Source: CAVVDY01 sp963819645
GTDB taxonomy: Bacteria > Acidobacteriota > Terriglobia > Terriglobales > Acidobacteriaceae
Assembly (NCBI GenBank): GCA_963819645.1
Contig: CAWFWZ010000006.1
Location: 62,001 to 126,000, forward strand
DNA length: 64,000 nucleotides
Direction of reading: 5' to 3'
The notes beneath the pieces were generated by a model that was not told the DNA's origin, did not search any database, and saw only the letters and a program-made list of their open reading frames with translations. The position numbers were made by a program, and so were the translations under genes. This document shows, one piece after another, positions 39,239-46,297 of this stretch; positions within the stretch are counted from its first letter, which is position 1, and every line of letters begins with the position of its first letter.

Positions 39239-39268
39239 TTGACATCCGCGCGCCGTTCCCTGTATTTT
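39239..39268 (+). promoter_or_regulatory. Candidate promoter of the met leader (leaderless transcript)
   Basis: TTGACA at 39239-39244 and TATTTT at 39263-39268 are 18 bases apart. A start of transcription 7 bases on falls at 39275-39278, at or beside the ATG of the leader ORF. The leader peptide has no Shine-Dalgarno, which fits a leaderless mRNA. This is inference from spacing alone. Confidence 0.55.
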
Positions 39269-39277
39269 GACTAACAA

Positions 39278-39385
39278 ATGTTTCACGCTACCTACAGCGC
39301 GACCACTTTCAGCAACATGGCCATGGCCATGTGTATGTGCTGCAGTGTGCCTGTGGGTTGTGTGAAGGAGCGGCGTGTAGAGTAA
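39278..39385 (+). CDS. Met/Cys-rich leader peptide of metY-metX
   Basis: A 35-codon ORF ends in TAA at 39383 and has the run Met-Ala-Met-Ala-Met-Cys-Met-Cys-Cys at codons 14-22, plus a Cys at codon 28. That is four Met and three Cys in nine codons, encoded by ATG, TGT and TGC. It lies directly after a plausible promoter, 22 bases before a terminator hairpin, and 120 bases before metY, whose product makes homocysteine or cysteine-type thioethers for Met synthesis. The layout is that of attenuation leader peptides such as TrpL and HisL. It is too short for most gene finders. An alternative start at the internal ATG 39317 would remove the first 13 residues but keep the run. That it is translated is inferred. 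Confidence 0.75.
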   Translation: MFHATYSATTFSNMAMAMCMCCSVPVGCVKERRVE

Positions 39386-39445
39386 GCAGCCGCGAACTTT
39401 CCAAGGCAGCCCACGGTCAAGCGATCGTGGGCTTTTGTGTTTTTG
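39351..39445 (+). promoter_or_regulatory. Transcription attenuator: antiterminator/terminator switch
   Basis: Terminator: AGCCCACG (39408-39415), 10-base loop, CGTGGGCT (39426-39433), then TTTGTGTTTTT. Competing helix: CTGTGGGTTG (39351-39360), which lies 7-17 bases after the last Cys codon of the Met/Cys run, pairs with CAGCCCACGG (39407-39416) over 10 consecutive positions (8 Watson-Crick, 2 G-U). The two helices share the terminator's left arm, so they exclude each other. A ribosome stalled on Met or Cys codons leaves 39351-39360 free and would prevent termination. A ribosome that reaches the stop at 39385 would cover it and let the terminator form. Confidence 0.75.
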
Positions 39446-39504
39446 TCAAAAGTTCATCTCGTCGCGAATCCGGGGCCAGCAAAATTTCATCAGGAGCAAG
39501 CATC

Positions 39505-40845
39505 ATGAGCCAATCCGAGTCGAAACCAAATTTTCACTTCGACACCCTCGCCATTCACGGAGGTCAGTCGGCTGATCCCACTACCAAATCGCGAGCCGTG
39601 CCCATCTATCAGACAACGTCGTACGTCTTCGACGACGCCGACCATGCCGCCCGGCTCTTCGCGCTGCAGGAGTTCGGCAACATCTACACCCGCATCATGA
39701 ACCCGACCACCGACGTTTTCGAGAAACGCATTGCCGCGCTCGAGGGCGGGGCGGCAGGATTGGCGACCGCGTCAGGTCAGGCCGCGGAGACGCTGGTGAT
39801 TACGACGCTGGCCTCGGCGGGCGACGACATCGTCTCGACGACTTCGCTGTATGGCGGCACCTACAACCTGTTTCACTACACGCTGCCCAAGCTTGGAATC
39901 AACGTGAAGTTTGTCGACGCCGACGACTTCGCCGGCTTGCGCGCGGCGATTGGGCCGAAGACGAAAGCACTGTACACCGAGACGCTGGGCAATCCCAAGC
40001 TCGATATCGTTGACATCGAGGAGCTCGCCAAGATCGCGCACGACCACGGCGTGCCGCTCGTCATCGACAACACCACACCCAGTCCGGCGTTGTGTCGCCC
40101 CATCGAGTGGGGAGCGGACATCGTCATCAACTCGGCAACGAAGTTTATCGGAGGGCACGGCAATTCGATTGGCGGAGTCATCGTTGACGCCGGCAAGTTC
40201 GACTGGGCCGCTTCGGGCCGCTTCAAGGATTTCGTCGAGCCTGATCCGTCGTATCACGGCGTGTCCTACACCAATGCATTTGGGCCGCTGGCCTTCATCA
40301 TCAAGGCTCGCGTACAGGGGCTGCGCGATACCGGAGCGGCGCTGTCGCCGTTCAACGCCTTCCTGCTGCTGCAAGGCGCTGAGACGTTGCACCTGCGGAT
40401 GGAACGGCACTCACAAAACGCGCTGAAGGTCGCTGAATATCTGGCGGGGCATGCTGAAGTGGAGTGGGTGAACTATCCCGGGCTGCCGACCAGCAAGTAT
40501 TACCAGCGGGCGAAGAAGTATCTGCCGGCCGGATGTAGCTCGCTGGTGACGTTCGGCATCAAGGGTGGATACGATGCGGGCAAGAAGTTTATTAACTCTG
40601 TGAAACTGTTCAGCCTGCTGGCGAATCTCGGCGATGCCAAATCGCTGGTGATTCATCCTTCGTCGACGACGCATCAGCAGCTCGCCGAATCGGAGCAGCG
40701 CGAAACCGGCGTCACTCCTGATCTGGTGCGGCTGTCGGTCGGCATTGAAGATGTGCGCGACATCATCGCCGACATCGAGCAGGCGATCCAGGCGGCGACC
40801 AGCAAGGCGCCAACATGTAATGCCACTACCGCTGAGGCGAGGTGA
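39505..40845 (+). CDS. metY: O-acetylhomoserine aminocarboxypropyltransferase (O-acetylhomoserine sulfhydrylase)
   Basis: From ATG 39505, with AGGAG at 39492, the protein has 446 residues. It is a PLP enzyme of the Cys/Met-metabolism family. Family blocks are TLAIHGGQSADPTTKSRAVP, YTRIMNPTTDVFEKRIAALE, SGQAAETLVITTL, and the PLP lysine in INSATKFIGGHGNSIGG. The C-terminal block is LGDAKSLVIHPSSTTHQQL. It makes homocysteine directly from O-acetylhomoserine and sulfide. metX, which makes its substrate, follows immediately. Its expression is probably set by the attenuator just upstream. An open GTG-started extension from 39331 covers the terminator and is rejected. Confidence 0.95.
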   Translation: MSQSESKPNFHFDTLAIHGGQSADPTTKSRAVPIYQTTSYVFDDADHAARLFALQEFGNIYTRIMNPTTDVFEKRIAALEGGAAGLATASGQAAETLVITTLASAGDDIVSTTSLYGGTYNLFHYTLPKLGINVKFVDADDFAGLRAAIGPKTKALYTETLGNPKLDIVDIEELAKIAHDHGVPLVIDNTTPSPALCRPIEWGADIVINSATKFIGGHGNSIGGVIVDAGKFDWAASGRFKDFVEPDPSYHGVSYTNAFGPLAFIIKARVQGLRDTGAALSPFNAFLLLQGAETLHLRMERHSQNALKVAEYLAGHAEVEWVNYPGLPTSKYYQRAKKYLPAGCSSLVTFGIKGGYDAGKKFINSVKLFSLLANLGDAKSLVIHPSSTTHQQLAESEQRETGVTPDLVRLSVGIEDVRDIIADIEQAIQAATSKAPTCNATTAEAR

Positions 40846-40855
40846 TAACCGGCTA

Positions 40856-42004
40856 ATGGGAGCAGGTCTGCAACCAACGCGGGAAGGCGATTTAACGTTC
40901 GCCAGTGACGCGCCGTTCCGGCTGGAGTCGGGCGGCGCGTTACAGCCGGTCACGATCCGGTACGCCATCTATGGCGAACTGAATGCCGCTCGCGATAACG
41001 CGGTGCTGGTGTGTCATGCGTTGTCGGGCTCGGCGCGTGTGGCCGACTGGTGGCCGGAGATGTTTAACCCTCTCCCACTCAATCCAACCCCCGGATTGAA
41101 TGGGGCACCCGCAGTGTTCGATCTGTCGCGCGATTGCGTTATCTGCGCGAACATTCTCGGCTCCTGCTACGGTTCGACCGGGCCAACTTCTATCGATCCA
41201 GCAACCGATAAACCGTACGGGCCGGACTTCCCTGTCATCCACATTCGCGACATCGTCAGGACACAGTCTTATTTGCTCGACGCGCTTGGTGTAGAGCGCC
41301 TGCGCACCGTTATTGGCGCGTCCATTGGCGGAATGCAGGCGCTGCAATGGGCCGTCGACTACCCCGACAGAGTAGGACATTGCATCGCCATCGGAACCGC
41401 GCCGCTGTCGGCGATGGGGCTGGCGCTGAATCATCTGCAGCGCAGGGCGATCCTGCTCGATCCCGGGTTCAAAGACGGCCGCTATGCTGACGGGCAGCAA
41501 CCGGAGAAGGGACTGGCGCTGGCGCGGGCCATCGCCATGTGCTCCTACAAATCGGCAGAACTGTTTGGCGAGCGCTATGCGCGCAAGCCGAACCGCAATG
41601 GCGAAGATCCGCTGCGCTCACTGCATGAGCGTTTCGATGTTGCAGGATATCTTGACTATCAAGGCGAGAAATTCGTGCAGCGCTTCGACGCCAATTCGTA
41701 CCTGGCGATCACCAAGCTGATGGATACCTTCGATCTTGCGCGCGGTTACGCCTCGGAAGCGGAAGCATTGCAGCGTATTCAGGCGCATGTGTCGCTGATC
41801 GGAATTTCCTCGGACTGGCTGTTTCCTCCGGAGGACGTGCGTGCTCTGGCCGAGCGCATCCAGGCCGCAGGTGTGGAGTGCGATTACACAGAGTTCGAGT
41901 CGGCACATGGGCATGACGGATTCCTGGCCGAGGTGAATGCCATCGCCGCTGTGGTGAATGGGCGAGTCGACGCGCGAAGTGCGCTGGCGCGCGTGAGCAG
42001 TTGA
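40856..42004 (+). CDS. metX: Homoserine O-acetyltransferase
   Basis: The ~382-residue alpha/beta-hydrolase-type acyltransferase activates homoserine for Met synthesis. The nucleophile is in GASIGGMQALQW, the Asp in GISSDWLFPPED, and the His in ESAHGHDGFLAE. The block ILGSCYGSTGPTSIDPATDKPYG, given here only as GSCYGSTGP, is typical. The start is 11 bases after the metY stop (an in-frame ATG at 40820 would overlap metY). Around residue 73-84 the peptide LPLNPTPGLNGAP has no counterpart in the usual family pattern and is encoded by a palindromic element. Whether acetyl- or succinyl-CoA is used cannot be settled from sequence alone. Confidence 0.93.
   Translation: MGAGLQPTREGDLTFASDAPFRLESGGALQPVTIRYAIYGELNAARDNAVLVCHALSGSARVADWWPEMFNPLPLNPTPGLNGAPAVFDLSRDCVICANILGSCYGSTGPTSIDPATDKPYGPDFPVIHIRDIVRTQSYLLDALGVERLRTVIGASIGGMQALQWAVDYPDRVGHCIAIGTAPLSAMGLALNHLQRRAILLDPGFKDGRYADGQQPEKGLALARAIAMCSYKSAELFGERYARKPNRNGEDPLRSLHERFDVAGYLDYQGEKFVQRFDANSYLAITKLMDTFDLARGYASEAEALQRIQAHVSLIGISSDWLFPPEDVRALAERIQAAGVECDYTEFESAHGHDGFLAEVNAIAAVVNGRVDARSALARVSS
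41074..41104. repeat. Palindromic element inserted in the metX coding sequence
   Basis: CCCACTCAATCC, loop AACCCCC, GGATTGAATGGG: 11 of 12 arm bases pair and the last is G-T-tolerant. It matches the element in the midA gene (8503-8533) in arms, loop length and loop start (AACC), and it is read in the same frame. Confidence 0.85.
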
Positions 42005-42109
42005 GTACCCGAATTTGTTGGGTTGTGATTTGTTTTTAGGTTTGTCATCCCGAGCGCAGCGAGGGACCTGCATTTTCTTCCTGCGCCGCCAGAATTTAAT
42101 GGAGCACCT

Positions 42110-42910
42110 ATGACCGTTCTAACCGAAACCAAATTGAACACCTTCCCCAGTCATCTGCTGCGCGACCGCGTGGCCATCGTCACCGGAGGCTCGCGCGGTA
42201 TCGGCCGCGCCACCGTACAGCGACTGGCTGAAGCCGGCGCGCACGTTGTCGTCAACTACCTCACGCATACCAAAGAAGCCAACGAAGCGGTGCGCGAGGT
42301 CGCGGAACAAGGCGGCCGTTCGCTTGCCATACAGGCTGACGTAAGTAATAGCGACGAGGCCAGCGCGCTGATCGAGCAAACCCTCGAGCAGTTTGGCCGG
42401 CTCGATCTGCTGGTGGCGAACGCCGGCATCTGGGAGGGTGCTCCGGTGGAAGACATGACCGACGAGGTGTGGGACCGCGTGATCGATTGCAACCTGCGCG
42501 GCACCTGGACGGTGACGCGCGCTGCCGTGCCTGCTTTCAAGAGCAATGGTGGAGGCTCCATCGTCATCGTCAGCTCGACCGCCGGACAACGCGGTGAAGC
42601 GGGCTATTCCAACTATGCGGCCTCGAAGGGTGGACAGATCAGCTTCGCCAAGTCGCTGGCAACGGAGCTGGCGCCGAAGATTCGCGTGAACGTCGTTGCT
42701 CCGGGATGGGTCGACACCGAACTGAATCATGTTGTGTTCACCGCCGAGGAGAACGAAGAAAAGCGCAAGGCCATCGCCGCGATCCCGCTGAAGCGTCTGG
42801 CGACGGCGGAGGATGTCGCGAATGCTGTCGTCTTCCTCGGCTCCGATTGGGCGCGCCACATCACCGGCGAAGTGTTGAACATCAACGGCGGCGCCGTGCT
42901 GTGCGGATAA
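42110..42910 (+). CDS. Short-chain dehydrogenase/reductase (FabG-like)
   Basis: The 266-residue Rossmann protein has the NAD(P) motif VTGGSRGIGRATVQ, the NAG strand in LLVANAGIW, the catalytic Ser (VIVSSTAGQRG) and YxxxK in YSNYAASKGG. The C-terminus ITGEVLNINGGAVLCG closes the classical SDR fold. The Arg-like and Asn residues in the cofactor loop suggest NADPH. The substrate is not determined; FabG-like enzymes reduce 3-oxoacyl-ACPs, but many paralogues act on sugars or steroids. GGAG precedes the ATG. A 'TTGTCATCCCGAGCG' half repeat lies just upstream at 42045-42072. Confidence 0.9.
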   Translation: MTVLTETKLNTFPSHLLRDRVAIVTGGSRGIGRATVQRLAEAGAHVVVNYLTHTKEANEAVREVAEQGGRSLAIQADVSNSDEASALIEQTLEQFGRLDLLVANAGIWEGAPVEDMTDEVWDRVIDCNLRGTWTVTRAAVPAFKSNGGGSIVIVSSTAGQRGEAGYSNYAASKGGQISFAKSLATELAPKIRVNVVAPGWVDTELNHVVFTAEENEEKRKAIAAIPLKRLATAEDVANAVVFLGSDWARHITGEVLNINGGAVLCG

Positions 42911-42938
42911 TGACCGTCAATCTGCGCTAAAGTTGTAC

Positions 42939-44192
42939 ATGCGCGAAATCTGGCGGCATCGTGGAATGCGGTTGGTGTTTACTGCCAATCTCATCTCCAT
43001 GATCGGAAGCGGCATGAACAGTGCCGCCGTGACCTGGTTCATTCTGCAGGCCACGCATTCCGAGGTGTCGCTCGGCATCATGATCGCGCTCATGACGCTG
43101 CCAACCTTGGCCCTGCTGCCGCTGACCGGCGTCATCATCGATCGCAACGACCGCCGCCATCTCATGATGGGACTCGACGCGGCGCGCGGTGCGATCATCC
43201 TCACCGTTGCCATTCTGGCGCTCACTCATCGGGTTCACCTGTGGCAGGTTTACGGGATGACGATGGTCGTCTCCGTCGGCTTCTGGATGTTCTGGCCGAC
43301 GCTGAACGCGCTGGTGCAGGAGCTTTCTCCCGATGACAAGATGCTCGATTCCAACGCGCTGATGCTGGCCGCCGTGCAGGGCGGCTGGATGATGGCAGGT
43401 GCGGTCGTCGGCTTCATGTACAACCACATCGGGTTGGGCGGCGTGCTGCTCATCGACAGCGCCACTTATGTTATCTCGATTGCGTGCGTGTTTCAGGTGC
43501 GCAAAGGGCGCGTGGTGGTCACGCAGCCCGAGCAGCAGGATTCCGGCGAGCGTCCGACCAAGGCTGTCGCGAAATATTTCCACGAGCTACGCGAGGGCTA
43601 CGAGTACGTGGCACACAATCGGCCGGCGCTGCTGCTGGGCATCGCGTGGGCACTATTCATCGCGGCCATGATGACGCAGGGAGTGCTGACGGCGCCGTTG
43701 AGCGATCGCATCCTGCACGCCGGAGCCGTCGGATATGGCTGGCTGAATGGCGGATGGGCGATTGGTGCGCTGGTCAGCGTCATCTACTCGTCGCGCATCA
43801 TTCGCCGCTACGGCGCGCATCGCTCGGTGACCATCTTCATGTCGATGATCGCGCTGTCACTGTTCTTCCTGCCGGGAGTGCGCTGGCTGGCGATCGCGGT
43901 GGTGGTGCTGTTCATCATGGGATCGAGCCGCGGCGTCGGCGGCATAGCCATCTCGTCGGAGATGATGACGATGGTGCCCAAGTACATCATGGGCCGGGTG
44001 CAGAATACGTTCTTCTTCCTTGCCAGCGCTCTACAGATTTTTACGTCATTGATGGCGGGTGAGGCCGCGCATCGCGAGGGACTGCGATATGCCTACTGGC
44101 TAGTTGCCTCGATGTATGTCGGAGCGGCGCTGGCAGCATCATGGCCGGTGCGAAAGTCGGCTCCCGTTATGGAGCAGACGGCGGCGGATTAG
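42939..44192 (+). CDS. MFS transporter (EntS/MFS_3-like exporter)
   Basis: The ~417-residue protein has about twelve membrane segments and the conserved loop 2-3 motif RNDRRHLMMGLDAARG after helix 2. The opening WRHRGMRLVFTANLISMIGSGMN and the middle loop (RKGRVVVTQPE...YEYVAHNRPALLLGI in outline) fit the MFS_3 group of drug or siderophore exporters. It starts 29 bases after the SDR stop and may share its transcript. The ATG at 42939 was chosen over a TTG at 42933. The cargo is unknown. Confidence 0.88.
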   Translation: MREIWRHRGMRLVFTANLISMIGSGMNSAAVTWFILQATHSEVSLGIMIALMTLPTLALLPLTGVIIDRNDRRHLMMGLDAARGAIILTVAILALTHRVHLWQVYGMTMVVSVGFWMFWPTLNALVQELSPDDKMLDSNALMLAAVQGGWMMAGAVVGFMYNHIGLGGVLLIDSATYVISIACVFQVRKGRVVVTQPEQQDSGERPTKAVAKYFHELREGYEYVAHNRPALLLGIAWALFIAAMMTQGVLTAPLSDRILHAGAVGYGWLNGGWAIGALVSVIYSSRIIRRYGAHRSVTIFMSMIALSLFFLPGVRWLAIAVVVLFIMGSSRGVGGIAISSEMMTMVPKYIMGRVQNTFFFLASALQIFTSLMAGEAAHREGLRYAYWLVASMYVGAALAASWPVRKSAPVMEQTAAD

Positions 44193-44218
44193 GGCTGCGA
44201 CGCGCCTCCACTTTCGTT

Positions 44219-44346
44219 TGTCATCACGAGCGCCAGCTGTTGGCGCGAGGGATCTGCTCTCGTGTCTAGAGCAAACCTCATTGCCTCAAGGGAGATACTC
44301 GACGCTGCTGGCGAGAACAAATCCCTCGCTTCGCGCGTGATGACAA
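44219..44346. repeat. Inverted 'TTGTCATCACGAGCGC' repeat pair
   Basis: TTGTCATCACGAGCGC at the left and GCGCGTGATGACAATC at the right are inverted, enclosing about 100 bases with further GAGGGATC / AATCCCTC pairing. It belongs to the same family as the element at 27398-27530. Confidence 0.75.
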
Positions 44347-44356
44347 TCTCTATAAG

Positions 44357-44384
44357 AAAAAGGCCCGGAAGATTCCGGGCCTTA
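44357..44384 (-). terminator. Rho-independent terminator (mainly minus strand)
   Basis: AGGCCCGGAA and TTCCGGGCCT form a 9-10 bp stem. On the minus strand it is followed by TTTTTCTTATA, which fits as the end of the exported-protein gene at 44412-44756. Confidence 0.85.
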
Positions 44385-44411
44385 AGTCTCACACGGCAAT
44401 TGACGCGGGTG

Positions 44412-44756
44412 TTACTGCGCGACCGCTTTGCCTACGTCTTTGCCGGTAACTTTCACCGCGTCGGCTGTCTTCTCGCCGCCCTTTTCGGTGTACTTCACCG
44501 TGACCTTGGAGCCTTCTGCAATGCCCTCACCGGCGTCCTTGGTACCCTTCCAGGTCGTCTTGTCGGTGTACTTGACGGTGTGCTCGGTACCATCAGCGGC
44601 CTTCACCACCATGGTCTTGCTGTCTTTGTCGACATGCTTAACAACGCCGCTAACGAAATGGGCAACGTCTTGCGCCACCGCCATCTGGGTCAGCCCTGCG
44701 ACTGCCAATATGAGCAAACCCGCCAGCGCGAGCGCCGCCTTAGAACGAATCTTCAT
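44412..44756 (-). CDS. Small exported beta-rich protein
   Basis: About 114 residues from the ATG at 44756, which has an AAGGAGA ribosome site. A signal peptide (ALALAGLLILAVAGLTQMAVAQ) precedes a ~90-residue domain. This has the repeated pattern SGVVKHVDKDSKTMVVKAADG and TVKYTEKGGEKTADAVKV, which looks like a small beta barrel of the DUF5666/OB type. This family assignment is a guess. It ends with a terminator. Confidence 0.75.
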   Translation of the reverse strand: MKIRSKAALALAGLLILAVAGLTQMAVAQDVAHFVSGVVKHVDKDSKTMVVKAADGTEHTVKYTDKTTWKGTKDAGEGIAEGSKVTVKYTEKGGEKTADAVKVTGKDVGKAVAQ

Positions 44757-44946
44757 TGCAAAACTCTCCTTGTACATTTCGGCATCTACTCTGCCGGATG
44801 ATATCTAGGCTATCAGACAGCCGCCCGCAAAACCAAGGGGGCGGCCCCGCCGGAAATAAGGATGCGTGCCTTTCGCGCACCGGCGCGAATCGGCGCGCCC
44901 AGGTCCCTCGCTCGCAAAAGAAGCGCGCTCAGGATGACAGCTCTTA

Positions 44947-45939
44947 TCACCAAACCGTCAGCTTGGCGTTGTCCATCCATTCGTGAATGCCGGAGCCGTT
45001 GGCGTTCTGGTCCAACTGCCACTGCACTCCCAGATTGTTGCCCCAATTTAGATACTTCGCATTGCCGGTGATGTTCACCGGAGTGCTCTTGCCATCGATA
45101 ACCATCGTCACATACGTGTACTGATATTTGCCGGCGTTGGTTGTGGTATAGAGCTGCATGTGGTGCCAGGTATTCGCAGCGAAGTGCGGACATGCGATGC
45201 TGCTGTGGATCCAATGACCTGAGGCTTCGTCCCATGTGTCCCAAATCTGCGAGGGGTAGACGCACTCGGTGCCCATCATGTAGTTGTAGCCGTTAATGAA
45301 CTGGAACGAGTCGAACTCCAGCGCCTGGGCAGCGACGTTGTAGTTGGAATCTACGTAGAAGTAGAAATCCCAAACAAAATTGTGCACATTATTGTTGCCC
45401 CCGAGCTTTTGCCACCACAATGCATTGGCCCAGGACCCCGAATTAAAGAACTCCATGCTGCTGCCGCTGAGCGCAGGGGCGCTCTGGTTCTGCGCCATCC
45501 AGTAGACGCCTTGACCGCTGCCCCCGGCGCAGTCGGACGAATTGCACGATCCCCAGTTACCGTTCTGTTGAATCTTGTTGAACACGATTGCATCGGGCGG
45601 CGGAACCGGCAGACCGTCGGTGACCACCGTGATCTGAACGATTGCAGTTCCGAAGGTGCCGTGGTTGTCGTACGCGTGTACTACCAATTGGTGCGCTCCC
45701 ATTGCAACCGGGATCCAGACGTCGATGCTCGGAGTGCCCGGACCGGTCCACGCAACCTGTCCATCGATAGAGGCAGCCCATCCGATGGTCACGGACTGGC
45801 CCACGGCGTTCGCTACCAGGTGGATGGGAGCGGCGGAAGAGCTGTTACTGGTTGGGGAAATCAGGTTGACTTGAATAGTAGCAACCGAGAAAGAAGTTAG
45901 AGAGAATAGCAAGCCTATTAAGCAGCAGCAACGTTTCAT
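44947..45939 (-). CDS. Secreted protein with Ig-like and jelly-roll-like parts
   Basis: The 330-residue protein has a Cys-containing signal sequence (MKRCCCLIGLLFSLTSFSVA). Residues ~25-108 form an Ig-like domain (IQVNLISPTSNSSSAAPIHL ... VVTDG), as in many acidobacterial surface proteins. The second part (~115-330) is rich in Trp, Tyr and Asn with WHHMQLYTTTNAGKYQYTYV and a final HEWMDNAKLTVW, like concanavalin/LamG-type carbohydrate-binding folds. No catalytic residues are recognised. It is probably exported or on the cell surface. Confidence 0.7.
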   Translation of the reverse strand: MKRCCCLIGLLFSLTSFSVATIQVNLISPTSNSSSAAPIHLVANAVGQSVTIGWAASIDGQVAWTGPGTPSIDVWIPVAMGAHQLVVHAYDNHGTFGTAIVQITVVTDGLPVPPPDAIVFNKIQQNGNWGSCNSSDCAGGSGQGVYWMAQNQSAPALSGSSMEFFNSGSWANALWWQKLGGNNNVHNFVWDFYFYVDSNYNVAAQALEFDSFQFINGYNYMMGTECVYPSQIWDTWDEASGHWIHSSIACPHFAANTWHHMQLYTTTNAGKYQYTYVTMVIDGKSTPVNITGNAKYLNWGNNLGVQWQLDQNANGSGIHEWMDNAKLTVW

Positions 45940-46297
45940 CCAGATGACTCCTTGGCGTTGACCAGGACTCCGGAGGGTTTCGCAAACTTAGCGAGGCGGA
46001 GCGGTGCTGGCGTATGTCAGAAGTATCGTTAAGGCCGCGACCGGGGCACATCAGGCATTTGTCGTAAGCTGAGCCGGAATTGTTACGAAGCTGTCACAGT
46101 GATGTACTTAGGAATCGCAATCAGGCGAATACCCTAGCTGGTCTGCTACTGCGCTCTGATTCTGCGTCTGGCGGTGCTCTAATCCGGTGCCCACGAATTT
46201 GCCACCCTGCTGATTCGGCCAGCGAAAGAGCTACGAGCCGCATCTTACTTACTTCTGGGCTAAGTACCGTTCGGGGGCTTTCGAAAAACTGACTGTC
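45940..46297. other. Noncoding gap before treY
   Basis: 358 bases between the divergent secreted-protein and treY genes. I see no convincing ORF, repeat or operator, apart from promoter-like AT-rich text. Confidence 0.5.

Noticed and set aside
39331..39504. GTG-started extension of metY by 58 codons
   Set aside because: It would run through the attenuator hairpin and its T-run. An AGGAG ribosome site stands directly before the ATG at 39505.
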